A stretch of 64,000 nt of DNA from Lunularia cruciata (Eukaryota > Streptophyta > Marchantiopsida > Lunulariales > Lunulariaceae). Below the pieces are notes generated by a model that was not told where the DNA came from, did not search any database, and saw only the letters and a program-made list of their open reading frames with translations. The position numbers and the translations under genes were made by a program. Positions 22,998-36,573 of this stretch are shown one piece after another. The stretch's first letter is position 1. Each line of letters begins with the position of its first letter. The DNA is taken from contig OX419761.1 of NCBI GenBank assembly GCA_948567375.1, positions 12,190,243-12,254,242 of the forward strand, written 5' to 3'.

Positions 22998-24800
22998 CAT
23001 GTCACCTTTCATGACACAATTCTATATTGGGATGCAATTGCTCAAGCAGGAATAAAAGAAGAAGTTCTCATCACATTTTTATCATCAAGGGGATTTCATA
23101 CTCACTTTAAAGTGGCCATATAGTAGAAGAAGATAGGTCAGTTGATAAGAAGTACACAAATTTGAACAACATGTAAGTAAATCTAGAGGAGGTCTATAGC
23201 ATCTAGGGATACCTATAAAAGAGAAAGGAGTTATTGGCACGACCAAAGGTGCAAGCATCCAATAAGAAGAAGCAAATAATTGATAAGTCTTCAAAAGAAG
23301 ATTGTGATGAGGACAATCATGATGTAGTAGATGAAGATATCATGATGGTGCAAACAATGAGGAAGGTGTTGTTGAGACACCAAAGAAATCAAAAGAAAGA
23401 GAGTCATCTTAAGAAGAAGACAAATGCCCAAAAGAAGGATTGGCAAGTGAAGAGTCCTTCATCCACATCCAACTCTCATTGGACTCTAAACCAAGGATGT
23501 GCAAGCAACAAGATGATGCAAAATCATTGTGACCATGAAATAAAATGGCCAATGAAGAAGATCATGATTGATCACTAAAGAAAGGTAAGGTAATCCTTCA
23601 CGACCAAGAAAAAGTCCCAATCTTTATAGAGAATATGGATGGCAAAGCATCCTCCATAACCAACCTCCAAAGTCAACATGAAGATAAGGCTTGACCATTG
23701 GGTAGGAGGAGAACTCCTTGGACCATTAGAACTATTAAAAGGAGACCATGAAAGACAAGGAGGATGACTCCACCCAAGCATGCATGCAAGAAGGAGAGGA
23801 AGATGCACAATTGGTTGAAGACATGACCATAGATCACCAAGAAGAAAGAGAACTGCATATTTGGATTCCTATTAAGGACCAAAGGAAGAATGAGCATGAG
23901 AAACACCAACTTTCAAGATGAGACAAGCCTCAAGATGAAGAAGATATAAGTTAGCCCAACTTAAAACAAAGACCACACTCATGGGAAGTAATCAACACAA
24001 TAGGTTCAATTCTTCATGAGTTGGAAATGATTCTTCCCTACTACTAGGGATTGGATGAGACCATCACAAAACTTATGAAGTTGGTCACTCACCTTCATCA
24101 AGTTGGTCAAGTAGTGAATAAAGAGAAGGAAAGAGCTCATGGGAAGCTCATGAAGATCAAGGATCATCTCAATACCAAAGAAAGGAAGTGTTGTGAGTGG
24201 GAGTAAATTTTGGACAAGTGGAAGAAGGCAAAGCAAACAAGATTGGAGGAACATGATAGAGAGCTATGCATAGCACAAATGGAGGTGTGATTGCTCAATC
24301 TCAAGATCAAACAACAAAGATTAGAATGGATTTGTGCTTGAGATAAAGAAGTGACCATGTTGAAAATGGAGTTGGAGAAAACCTGACTCAAGATTGGTGT
24401 TGATTAGATTATGCACAATAATTATAATTATAATTATTGTTGAAATCCTTTGAGGAGTTGAAAAAGTAGGTTGATAGACAATGAAAGACAAAACCTTGTC
24501 CAAGTGTAGGTGAGATAAGAGCTAGAAGGAGATATTTAGGCCATTTATGTGAGCTTGGAAGAGTAGCATGCAAGAGAGCTCCCAAAAATAGAAGATTAAA
24601 CAAACAAGAAGATTGAGCATATGGAGAAATTAGCAAAGACCTTACCAGATTAAGTCATATTGCATGATTAGAATATCCAAATTCATGCATTAGAGGTAGA
24701 GGTGTACAACAACAAACAACTTGTACACTTGTTCATCATCTCACAAGGCACTCAAGTCAAAGGTCTAAAGAGATGTTGACTGAGATGATTCTGGAGTTTG
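22998..24800 (+). pseudogene. Decayed coiled-coil coding remnant beside an L2 LTR
   Basis: Plus-strand frames give long helical, charged segments broken by stops. Positions 23,234-23,578 are open for 114 codons (an acidic part followed by a lysine-rich part). Near 24,040-24,400 read ETITKLMKLVTHLHQVGQ and further Lys/Glu/Leu-rich sequence. Near 24,600-24,780 the order matches the minus-strand remnant at 2350-2800. No RT or integrase motifs are present. Minus-strand frames over this region are shadows. The family is unrecognised. Confidence 0.45.
24414..24440. repeat. AT-rich short palindrome
   Basis: ACAATAATTATAA is followed immediately by its complement TTATAATTATTGT, a perfect palindrome of 26 bp in AT-rich DNA. 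Probably incidental. Confidence 0.5.
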
Positions 24801-27800
24801 TAGATTACAAGAGGAAAATTTTTTTGCATATTAAGACATGTAAAGGAAAATTTATTTCTTTACAATAATGTCAATATTTGTAGGTTGATGAATTGTGAAA
24901 TAAACTAAATGTAGAATAATCATCGGCCTAATAGTACAAAGATAAAATCTTTTAGGCCAAAGATCTTTGTGATTGTGTATTGCCAACTCATGACACTTTT
25001 CAAGAGTGGTCAATTTTTTATTAGAGGCCTCTTTGATAATAAGCCAATGGTAAATTAGAAGTAAATGACAAAAGTGAGGAGCTTCTTTGGCACTATTTCT
25101 TATGCGGATCTTGATTATGTTAGATTATGATAAGATAATCTAATCAAATAGGATCGATGATGAGTGATGTATATGTGTTTAAGAGATTTCAGTAATTTAT
25201 AGCCATTGGATTTTGTTCATAAGAGGGTAGAAATAACAAAAAGAGATTTTGGCTTGATGTAAACCAAGTTCATTCACTCTACCAATTTTGGCAAACAAAG
25301 TCTTTTACTCAAAGACCTCAATGATCTTTTGTGTATGTTATTTGCATTTTACTTGATTGAGTATTTCCTTAGTTAAGTAGTGGTAAGGAATCTTGAAGTT
25401 GGAACATGAGCGTTTGAAGACAATTTGCCCTTATTTGGAGTGTTGGATTTATGAGGTTTTGAATGATCAAGGCGATGAGATGAAAGACCAAGAGCATCAT
25501 GGAATAGCATGGTAACAAAAAGCTAGGCAATATGGTTGATCTACAACTCCTTCAAGATTTTGTCCTCTAGGAAGTGTAATACATTTTCTCTATGGTTGTA
25601 GTAGTCAGAGTGATAAGACCTTTGTGATAAAACTACTTATGAAGTGGAAATTGACTTTGACATATACATAATGATCGTGGTGCTAATGACGTTCTAAGAA
25701 TTCATGACAATTATGATGCTAAAGAAGCTTGAGGCATTAACAAAGGTTGAGCAATAATGACCATAAGCCAAATTGCACCTTTAGCAAGAGTGATCTGCAA
25801 AGCAAAGTGAATTTTATGACAAATGAACCATCATCTTTAAAAATAAATTGGAAATGATCCAAGTGAAAGTATTTATCTTCTTTTTTTCTTTTTTTAGTGC
25901 GTCACAATAGGTGACGCTACCTTTTTTTGGGTATAATTCTGCCCAAGAGGCTAGATAATAAACAACACAAGGATTTACCATCATAACACATTCTTTCATC
26001 TTCTAGTTATTTCCAACTTGAATTCCCATGGAACAATAGGTTCTTATTGTTTAACCATGTTTGGCTGACACCAAGTCACTATACAAATTCCTTCCTAGAT
26101 TACTATTAAGACTTCTATAACCTTAGATCCTTGATTCTAATATGCTACATATAAACTTAATTAATATGTTATAACATCTTCATAGTGCTTCCTTGTTTAT
26201 TTTTCTCTTCTATAATCTTAAAAAAAGTTTGCTTCTAAATTTTTGAAAAATGAATAGAATAACCACTTCTTTACTTAAGTTACATCATCATTTTATTCTG
26301 ATAAATGTAATAAGAATTCTATAATATAATAGCTTTTATATCTAAGAGCTTTAATCATTTTTGTTAGAAAGTATGTACACTTTAATCAGAATTTGAGAGT
26401 AAGATGAAAAACTATAGACCTAAAATCCTTTATGAAATTCATAAGTAAATAGACTAACAATAATTTATTTTAGAAAGATGACATAAATACAGAATAAATA
26501 TGGATTGTGAAATATTACATGTATTGTAAAAATACAATTTCAAGCAAGGATAATAAATTATTGAATTGGAAAATTAATTTAATAATTAAATAAGTATATA
26601 TATAATAAAATTGCATACATAGAGTTATTGCATATATGTAAGTATTTACAAATTGAAAGTTTGAGATACAACAAAATTTATAGATTAATAAGACTTACAT
26701 AATGGTCCTAAAAAAACAACCTAATAATCATTTCAAACAAATTTCAAGAACTAAAATGAAAAAATTGACAGATTTATTTACTAATAAAAGCATAAATAAG
26801 CCTATAGAAGATACAAGAAACTTGTACTCTCATAATAGATTAACATTTTAGGTTCTAAAGGTTTAATTAAGGAGCTTATGATCTTCAATTTCCAAACCTT
26901 TTTATAATTATAACTAATAAGAAAGTATAAATGACCTATAAAATGCTAATTATCAATCCAAAACAGGTCAAAGACTTATAATTATTTTGCCCTATGTTAT
27001 TTGCAAGCTTTTATGTGCTACGGATGTAATTTGTAATTTTATGATCAAGATAAGAGTAATATTTCAGATGCTGAGATTAAGCAAAGGAATATCACAAAAA
27101 AGAAAAAAAATACATAAAGAGAGCAATTTTCACATCTTTGACTCTAAATCTTGCAACTCAAAATTTAGTATGCACTTAATAAGGATAAAACCAACATGAA
27201 TCTATATGATAAGAGTTGTTGATGAAAAAGATATTGGAAAATAAAATTTAGTATTTTATTTAGATGGATGAATAAAAATGACCATATGACTTTTAAGTCT
27301 TGCATATTTATATATGATTCATTATATATAAATATAATTTCTAATTAAATATTGCTATATTTAAATATTAAATATATCACTTTAATTAATTGCTAATTAT
27401 TGGGTTTGTTCAATGCATATAAATTATCACAAATATTGTGAAAGAACATCTTTGCCTTGGATATAAGCATATACCTTACCCAATAATACATTAAGGCAGC
27501 CCTCACCTTATAGGATAGGGTTGTCTATAGGATCAGAGTGGGGTTGTTTAGGAGGGTTTACAAAATTGTTTGTTTTGTAAGGTTTCTTTGCTTTGTGCTT
27601 GATAATATTCTCTTGTATTTTGAAATATGATGGAATTTTTAGGATATATTTATAAAATATTTTTAGTTTAAAATACTCAAAAAATTATGTAATTCCATGC
27701 TAAAACTTTTAGTTCTAAAGATAATTTCAATATAAAATTTTATACTTATAACAAATTATCTAATTTTCAAATAAGTGCACTTTTAAGGGTAAAATTATTG

Positions 27801-28800
27801 ATTGGTATTCTTATCAAACATATGGAATGTGGCTCTAAATTGATTAATTGTTTGTATGAGAAACATAAATTGCACAAAATAATTGTCAACCTTCAATAAT
27901 AATCCTTCAAGTTACTTGAAGGATTATCTTACACAATTTAGTGCAAAGACAATACATTTATCTTTAGATATGTTATTTTTATTTATCTTTTTATGTTCTT
28001 GCTATTTTTCTTTTTTTATGTGATTATCTTGAATCTAGCAAGTTGTATCCCACAAGCAAAGCATACCTCTAGAAGACTATATTTAATAATAATGATAAGA
28101 TTAGTAACTCTTGTTTTCTCTTAGTACACAAATATAAACTAATATATAAGAAGATGAATACAAGATGAAGAAAACAAAGTTAGCAAGAAGGAGAATTGTT
28201 ACAATATTTCTTATATATTATCTTTGATATTTGTAAAACTTTATCCTATTAAATATATTTCTTAACAAATTGTATGAAAATATAAAATATAAAAATATAA
28301 GTACAAATAACATAAATTATAAAAATAATTTTTTTATCTTGATAAACTAAAAAGAAAAGAGGAATTAGATAGAATTAGAATGTATTAAATAAATAATAAA
28401 CTAGAGAAAAATCACCATAAAATCTTAAAGTACAATCTTATAAATCTTTTTTCTTTTATTTTGCACATGATTTGCATACCTATTGAGAAGATAAGTGTTT
28501 AGTAGAATTTCTAGGGTGGAAGATTTGTCAAATTAACAAGTTTAATTCTAATCAATTGATGTTTAGAGTATTGATGGCTTTCATACTTAATTCTGTAAGA
28601 ACTTGAAATAGAATTATATTTTTTTAGTGATAGTAATAACATATAAGAAATATTATTAGTTAAGATGTAAAATATATAAAATTATCTCAATCATAGTTAA
28701 GAATTACAAACTTATTGTATTGAAATCCTATATTATTAGTAATCTATAAGTAAGAGAAATATTTGATTTATGGATTTTTGATTTGTGTCCATGTAGTATT
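24801..28800. other. Very AT-rich gene desert
   Basis: About 4 kb with no supportable gene. From 26,000 to 28,780 the sequence is dominated by A and T with only short frames. The stretch 25,160-25,330 resembles 11,800-11,980 and may be the end of the coiled-coil repeat. Confidence 0.6.
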
Positions 28801-29214
28801 TGTAAAAGACCAAGACCAAGGAGAGAAATAGAAGAATAGAAGATCACATCAGGACACTTGAGTGTGGGAAACTTTGAGTGCTTAGCATGAGCTTCAACTT
28901 TGGTATTTATATGGAGCCTACAAGGCTCTTGAGAAGCTTCTCAAGAAGCTTCTTTGAACCACTTTCTTGGATTGCAAGCCATGTTAACCGCAAAGCTTCT
29001 CAAGAAGCTTTCTTCTAGAAGCCGCTTACTTGGCATGTAAGCAAAGCTAGTTGGAAGCTTTTAGAAGCTTCTTTCTAGAAGCTACCTACGTGGGGTGCAA
29101 GCTTAGCTAGTTAGGAAGCTTCCTAGATACTTATGGAATATTCTAGGCTAATTTGGCCTATTTGCTACTTCATTAGCCCTAACTAACTTCATCGCTAAAC
29201 TCCATATTTTTATA
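28801..29214 (-). repeat. 3' LTR of element B
   Basis: A 414-bp diverged LTR (TGTAAAAGACC to CCATATTTTTATA on plus). It keeps GAAGCTTCTCAAGAAGCTTC and TTCTAGAAGC heat-shock-type words. Confidence 0.88.
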
Positions 29215-30756
29215 TATTATCCCATCGCTAGTTGGTGATGTCCTCGTTGTCATTGAAGCTTCAAATTCTTGGATGGTCATTTGTGCATTCTATAGATGAA
29301 AAAGAGGCTCCCAAGTGGCATCATGAAAGGGATACTCTTTCTAAAGGAATTTGTACTCTACATGTTGTCGAGGGTCTATTGAATATGGCGACGTGCAAGG
29401 ATCCGACCAACTTCATATTCTTCATGATCATTGATAGGAATGCAAGGAGGAGGAAGTTGGATACAAGAGGAAAAAGAAGATGGATTAGGAACAAAGGGTT
29501 TGAACTTGGAAATATGAAAGATAGGATGCATGCGCATATGACAAGGTAAGGTGCGTCAATAAGCAACAAGAGAAATGATTTGGACAACATCAAAGAGTCT
29601 TATCCAATTAGGAGCAAGTTTACTAACTTGGGTATCAAGTGGGAGTGGTAGGCTATTGGACAAGAGCGTGACCTTATCACCAATTTGAAAGGTGAGATCA
29701 TGATGATAATGGTCTGCATATTGTTTTTGATGATTTTGAGCAACAAGGAGATGAGATTGGCTTGTTGGAGTGATTGGGATATGGTGGTCAAGAAGGTGGA
29801 AGTATGAGGGACAAGAGATGGAGGAGAAGCAAGAAGAGATTTTGGAACAAGTAGATCTTAGCCAAAATTGAGGAAAAAAGGAGAGAATCTGGTGCTTGCT
29901 TGTTTGGAATTATTGTATGCAAACTCCGTAGCTGCAAGACATTCATCCCGATTGGTATGGTGAATGTTGACACAAAGCATATCTTCCAAGATGCGATTTG
30001 CACATTCAGTTTGTCCATCAGTTTAAGGATGATAGGCCATGGATAGAGCAAGCTTGGTGTAGAGTATATAAAAGAGTGCTTGCCAAATTTTTTGAGTGAA
30101 TCAAGGATCATGGTTAGAGATGAGTACATGAGGTATCCCATGATGCTTAAAGACCATGTTAAATTAGATCTATACCATGTTCAAGCATCCTCAATATCAA
30201 AGGTTGGTGCCAAATGGGTTTGCTTACTAAGCTTATCCACATACACCACTATTGTTGTGTGACCTTGCTTTGTCTTGGGCAAGGATGTAATGAGATCAAG
30301 CTCACGTGTTCCCATTGAGAAAATGGAATGGGGAGTGGTTGAAGGAGTCCACTTGGTTTCTAGTTGCTAGCCTTGTTATGTTGGCAACTCTCACATGATC
30401 GGACAAACTCTAAAACATCTCATACCATGTTGGACCACCTCCATTGGCGTTGGAGGGTAACCAAGGTCTTGTCCACACCCATGTGACCAACAATTTGTAA
30501 ATCATGGGCTTCTTGGAGGTGCACAAGTTGAATATCACCTTTGGTTGGAACATATATTTGGTCCTCATGAAATAGAAAGCCTTCCTTCAAGAAGAAGGTG
30601 TTGTACTCCTTGTTGCATATTATAAGATGACCTTGTACCATCTAAAAGAAGAGATCTTGTTGTAAAGCTGTCCTAAACTCATTTTGGACCTTAGAATCGA
30701 TTAACACCATTGTAATTGCCACCATGATGAGAGGAAGAGACTTCTAATAAGGTCAT
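29215..30756 (-). pseudogene. pol: Element B pol, 3' fragment (integrase and chromodomain)
   Basis: The minus strand contains the integrase zinc-finger region (HDLQIVGHMGVDKT at about 30,520), core fragments near 30,050-29,800 and a decayed chromodomain region near 29,300-29,420. Many stops and frame changes. It is cut at 30,756 by element C and continues at 36,020. Confidence 0.78.
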
Positions 30757-31122
30757 TGTAAAAGACAGAGATCAAAGAGAGAAACAAGAGAATGGAAACT
30801 CACATTGAGACACTTGAATGTTGGAAAACTCCAAATGCCTAGCATGAGCTTTGGCTCTTGCATTTATATGGATCATATAAGGCTCTTGAAAAGCTTCTCA
30901 AGAAGTTTCCTTCTAGGAACGGCTTACTTGGCATGCAAGCTAAGTTAACTAGAAGCTTCTAAAAGCTTCCTTCTAGAAGTTACCTACTTGGAGTGCAAGC
31001 TAAGCTAGTTGGGAAGCTTCCCAAGAAGCTTCTTAAATATGTTTGTAATATTCTAGGCTAAATTATCTTATTTGCTACTTCATTAGCCCTACTAACTTGT
31101 TGCTAAACTCCAGGTTGTTACA
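30757..31122 (-). repeat. 3' LTR of element C
   Basis: A 366-bp LTR, shorter than its partner through an internal loss of repeated modules. It ends CAGGTTGTTACA. Confidence 0.87.
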
Positions 31123-34100
31123 TATTCTCCCACCGCTAGTTGGTGATGTCCTCATCGCCAATGAAGTTTAAAACTCCTAGATGGCCAGTTGTGCATTTTG
31201 GAGATGAGAAAGAGGTTCCCATGTGGCATCATGAAGAGGATACCCTTTCCAAAGGACCTTGTACTCCATATGTTGTAAACAACTTTGTTGAATGTAGCAA
31301 TGTGCAAGGATACGATCAACTTTGTACTCCTCATGATCATTGATAGGGACAGGAGGAGGAGGAGGAGGTTGGCCTTGAGAGGAAAAAGAAGAGGGATTAG
31401 GGACAAAGAGTTTCAACTTGGAAATATGACAAACAGGATGGATGCGCATATGACAAGGCATGGCAAGTCGATAAGTAGTAGGAGACACAATTTGGATGAC
31501 ATCAAAGGGTCCTATCCAATTAGGGGTAAGTTTATGAACTTGGGTATCAAGTGGGAGAGGTAGGTTAATAGAGGATAACATGAATTTATCACCAATTTCA
31601 AAGGTGAGATCATGACAATGGTGGTCCGCATATTGTTTTTGATGATTTTGAGCAACAAGGAGGTGAGAATTGGCTTGTTGGAGAGATTGAGATATGGTGG
31701 TCAAGAAGGTTGAAGTATGAGGGACTTGAGATGGAAGAGGAGAAAGAAGAGAATCTAGAACAAGTGGATCTTGGCCAAAATTGAAAAAGAAAGGAGAAAA
31801 TCTAGTGCTTGCCTATTTGGAATTATTATAAGCAAATTCTATAGCTGCAAGACATTCATCCCAATTGGTATGGTGGACATTGACAAAGGCACATAACATA
31901 TCCTCCAAGGTACAATTTGCATGTTTGGTTTGTCCATAGTTTGAGGATGATATGCATAGACAAAGCAAGCTTGGTGCCAAAAATCTAGAAGAATGCTTGC
32001 CAAAACTTCTTGGTGAATTGAGGATCATAGTCGGAGATGAGTACACATGGCATCCCATGATGCTTGAAGACATTGTCAAAATAGATTTGTGCTAAGGTTG
32101 GAGCATCCACGATATCAAAGGTTGGTGCCAAGTAGATTTGCTTACTAAGCTTATCCACAAAACACCACAATTGTTGTGTGTCCTTGCTTTGTCTTGGGCA
32201 AGGATGGGATGAGATCCAAGCTCACGTGCTCCCATCAAGTGGATGGAATAGGGAGTGGTTGAAGGAGTCCATTCAGCTTCTAGTTGCTAGCCTTGTAACG
32301 TTGGCAACTCTCACACGATCGAACAAACTATCAAACATCTTGTGTTATGTTGGGCTATCATTATCGGTGTTAGAGGGTACCCAAGGTCTTGTCCACACCC
32401 ATGTGACTAGCTATGGGTAAATCATGAGCTTCTTGAAGATGCACAAGTCAAAGATCACCTTTGGTTGGAACAAAGACCCAGTTCTCATGGAATAGAAGGT
32501 CTTTCGTGAAGGAGAAGGTGTTGTACTCCTTGTCGCATACTATAAGATGACCATGTACCATTTGGGAGAAGGGATCTTATTGAAGAGTTGACCAAAACTC
32601 ATTTTGGACCTTGGAGTCAATTGACACTATCGTAATTGATGTCGTGATGAGAGGAAGAGACTTCAAATCAGGTTGTTGTGATAGAGCATCAAGGATGACA
32701 TGAAACCAACCTAGTTTGTACTCAAGTTTGATGTCAAACAATTAGAGTTGTTCCTCTTATCAATGATTTCTACTCTTCATGTGTTCCAAGTGTAAGGTCT
32801 GCAACAATGATTTGTGATTAGTTTGCATGATCACTTCTTTCCCCAAGAGATAATGTCTCCATATCTTGGTGCATATACTATTGCAAGTTGTTCTCAATCT
32901 CAAGCTGGGTAATTTCTTTAACCATATTTAGTATGTGAGACACAAAGGCAATTGGAATGTAGTATATTGGGAATTCTTGTTGCAACACGGCTCCAATTGC
33001 AAAGTTAGAAGCATCAAAATCAACCACACATGGTTGCTAAGGATCATATGGTTGAAGAATGGGCCTCAAAGACACCATATATTTCAATTTCAAGAATGCT
33101 TCTTTGTGCTTGGTGGTCCACTGGAAGCTCAAGTTCTTCCTCAAGAGGTCAATCAATGGTGTAGCCACATGAGCATAATAATGGACAAATCATCGATAAA
33201 AATTGGCCAATCCATTAAATGCCCATATTTCTATAGCATCCTTTGGAGTAGGCCAATCAATAATGGCCTTGATTTTCTTCTCTTCCATCTTGATCCCCTC
33301 TGATGAGATCTTGTGACCCAAGAAGGTAAATTCCTTTTGCCAAAAGGCACACTTTGACTTCTTATAGTAAAATTTCCATTGTCGTAGTTGTCTTAGGACT
33401 TCTTGCACATGATTCACATGTTCTAACTCTATCTTGCTATAGATTAAGATATCATCCAAGAACACCACCATATACAAATCCAATATTCCATCCAACACTT
33501 GATGCATCTAATCCATGAAGACTATTAGAGCATTAATGAGTCCAAAATGTAGAACTCTCCACTTGAAATGCCCATACCTCATGCGAAAGGCAGTCTTTTG
33601 CACATCCTCTCTATAAATGGGGATTTTCCAATAGCCATTGTGAAGATCCAACTTGGAAAAGTATTGTGCTCCACTCAATTGATCAAGCAAATCATTGATC
33701 CAATGGATATGCATTCTTCATTGTTTGCTTGTTGAGCCCACGACAATCAATACAAAAATGAAATACTCCATCCTTCTTTGGAATGGATAGTATTGGTGCT
33801 TCCCAAGTGGAGGTGCTATGTTGTATGAATTCCTTCTTTAACAACTCCATAAGTGTTGTCCGCAACTCCTCCAACTCCTTTGGTGAGAGCCGATAGATTG
33901 GTCTACTTACTAGAGTACTCCTTGGCAATAACTCAATCTTGAAGGGCATACCATGATTGGAAGGTAATTCCTTTGGCAAATCATCCAAAAATATATCCAC
34001 AAACTCCTAAACTATTTGATCAACCATTGCTTGATGAGGCTCTTGGGCCTCCTAAGATTGTCCTTGTGCAATCGGCTTGATCCACACCGCAAAAATAAAT

Positions 34101-34620
34101 TTATATTCCTCCAAAGCTTGCTTTTTGGCTGCTTTACTAACAAACTTCCCATCTAGGGACTCATCTTTCTTCAAAGCTTACTCCATGGCTGCTTTCTTGG
34201 TAAATTTCCCATCTTGGGACTTATCTTCCTTCAAGGCTTACTCTATGGCTACCTTCTTAAAAAAATTCTCATCCTAGGACTGACTATTTTTAGGTGTCTT
34301 ACTTAGAGATGTTAGACAACCTAATTGGAAATTCATACCTTGGTGTTGTACTTGAATTTGTTGTTGGTTCCAATCAAATTGAACTTTATGACGTTCAAGC
34401 CAAGGTAGTCCTAGAATGATATCATAGCATAGAGGTGCCACTACAAACCTCATACACTCCAAATACTCCTTCCCAATCTTGAAGGTAACAAGATGCAAGG
34501 TATGGAATGCATAACCCTTTCTTCTATCCGCCATCATCAATCTACTTCCAATTACTAGCTTGATAAGAATACCCAATTCTTTACTATTTGCATAGACATG
34601 CAATTCTTTGAACTTCCAAA
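31123..34620 (-). pseudogene. pol: Element C pol remnant
   Basis: Minus-strand fragments in order: protease C-terminal part (34,274-34,603), RT with DGVFHFCIDCRGLNKQT (about 33,740), [12 protein letters not shown] (about 33,460), RNase H (33,100-32,800), integrase fragments (32,170-31,813) and a well-kept C-terminal part with chromodomain (31,177-31,704: MEYKVLWKGYPLHDATWEPL). Stops and frame changes are frequent. Confidence 0.82.
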
Positions 34621-34659
34621 ATCAACAAAAATCAATCTTTATTGGTAGTAACTCCTCTA

Positions 34660-35349
34660 TTAGTATGTAGTGTATCGATAGGTTTTGTGGAGGTGGAGGT
34701 GAAGATCAAGCTATTGCAACCAAGGAATCAAAATGTTTGACCAATGGCATAGCTTCTTCCAAGTGTTGGAGCTCTTGCATAGTTACTTCTATTTTGGTTC
34801 TTGATTTCAAGCTCCTCAAAATTGATCTAGAGCTTCACCTTCCAATATATCTAGAATTTGCATGATGGTATTCTAAAATTGCATGATGTAACTTCTTGTA
34901 GGGCCAATCTGTTTCAACTCTACCAACCTATCCCGTGCAGCTTGTGTGGTATTTATAGCTTAGAACCAACTTATTATTGCACTCTTGCACTCTGCCCAAG
35001 TCAAGATTGGTGCAACAATTTGTCATTCAGCTCACTCCACTCAAGATCTCAACCATAGCTTTAGTACTCCATCCATTTGGCTAGAATTCAAGAGAATTAG
35101 TTTTTGCTAGGCTTGCAGATTGGTAGCTTCAAAATAATATTCACAATCAAACAAAAAATTCTCCACTTCACTCAAGAGATTATTGCCTTCAAATAACTTG
35201 GCTTTAGAGAATCAAATTTGATCTTCTCCTTCTCAAACTGATAATCTCTCAATGTGCTCCTATTGTTGAAGCTTTCAGTCACCCAACAATTGAGTAAGGT
35301 GCTCAATTTGTTGTTGCATAGTAAGGATAACATTGGGCATTGCCACCAT
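34660..35349 (-). pseudogene. gag: Element C gag remnant
   Basis: ATG at 35,349 on the minus strand begins a capsid-like region homologous to gag of A and D, with many stops. The zinc knuckle end is missing because of the deletion that fuses gag to protease near 34,640. Confidence 0.7.
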
Positions 35350-35606
35350 GGTTGCTACTCTATCACACCACCTCTAATCTATCTAATTTATTACCATATA
35401 GAAGCAATACTCCACCGTTCTCCATAAGTTACAATTAGACGCACCAAGCATTCCTCAAATATGGTGATCATATGTAGAAAATCTTGTCCAAAGTGTGAGG
35501 TGATGAATTGTGTGAAAGGATGCTTGGGTAGTACTTGGACATAAAAATTCCAATGGTTTGGTGGAAGTGGATTTGGTGGTCCATAAATTCCATCCATCAC
35601 ATTCTT

Positions 35607-35618
35607 GCTCTAATACCA
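35607..35618 (-). promoter_or_regulatory. Primer-binding site of element C (one mismatch)
   Basis: The minus strand reads TGGTATTAGAGC, one change from the initiator tRNA-Met complement, next to the 5' LTR. Confidence 0.8.
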
Positions 35619-35619
35619 A

Positions 35620-36019
35620 TGTAAAAGACCAAGACCGAGGAGAGAAATAAGAGAATGGAAACTCAAATTGGGACACTTGAATGTGGGAAAACTCCAAATG
35701 CCTAGCACAAGCTTTGGTTCTTGTATTTATAGGGATCATACAAGGCTCTTGAGAAGCTTCCTTGAGCCACTTTCTTGGAGTGCATGTCAAGTTAATTTGG
35801 AAGCTTCTCAAGAAGCTTCCTTTTAGGAGTTGCTTACTTGGCATGTAAGCTAAGCTAATTGGAAGCTTCTAGAAGCTACCTACTTGGAGTGCAAGCTAAG
35901 CTAGCCGAGAAGCTTCCCAAGAAGCTTTCTAGATACTTTTGGAATGTTCTAAGCTAATTTGTCTTATTTTCTACTTTGTTAGCCCTACTAACTTCATCAC
36001 TAAACTCCATATTATTACA
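35620..36019 (-). repeat. 5' LTR of element C
   Basis: A 400-bp LTR, TGTAAAAGACC to CCATATTATTACA on plus. Confidence 0.88.
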
Positions 36020-36503
36020 ATCTTTGTGATATAGCATCAAGGATGACATGGAACCGACCTAATTTGTACTCAATTTTGATGTCAAACAATTAGAGTTGCT
36101 CCTCCCATCGATGATGTCGGCTCTTCACGTGTTCCAAATGTAATGTTTGCAACAAGGGTTTGTGATTGGATTGCATGATCACCTATTTTCCCAAGAGATA
36201 ATACCTCCATACCTTAGTGGCATATACCATTGCTACTTGTTCCCAATCAAGTGGAGAGTAATTTCTTTCTATGGTGTTTAATTGGTGAGACATAAAGGCA
36301 ATGGGATTTAACACATTTAGAAATTCCTACTACAACACAACTCCAATTGCAAAGTTAGAAGCATCAAAGTCAACCACACAAGGTAGTTGAGGATCATATG
36401 GTTGAAGAATAGGTCTTGAAGATACCATATGTTTCAGCTTCTAGAATGCTTCTTCATGCTTGGTGGTCCATTGAAAGCTGCATTTTTCTCCAAGAGGTCC
36501 GTC
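36020..36503 (-). pseudogene. pol: Element B pol, RNase H fragment
   Basis: This 484-bp piece of element B lies between nested elements C and D. The minus strand encodes the RNase H region (homologous to 13,970-14,450 of element A) with stops. It ends at CCGTC, the target duplicated by element D. Confidence 0.82.
36499..36503. repeat. Target-site duplication CCGTC, left copy (element D)
   Basis: Matches 42,148-42,152. The surrounding sequence (CAAGAGGTC..GTCAATGGTGC) is continuous in element A. Confidence 0.93.
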
Positions 36504-36573
36504 TGTAACAATATGGAGTTTAGTGACGAAGTTAATCGGGCTTACGAAGTAGAGAATAAGACAAAATAGCCTA

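Larger units (their letters stand above)
30757..36019 (-). mobile_element. Ty3/gypsy chromovirus copy C, nested in B
   Basis: LTRs at 30,757-31,122 and 35,620-36,019 enclose a degenerate gag-pol in minus orientation. The host sequence on either side is element B: AAGGTCAT on the left and ATCTTTGTGATATAGC on the right align with the uninterrupted CAGGTCGTCGTGATAGAGC of element A (13,963-13,981). The expected 5-bp TSD is therefore GTCAT/ATCTT, already diverged. A deletion of roughly 300 bp removes the zinc knuckle, the frameshift region and the start of pol. Confidence 0.88.
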
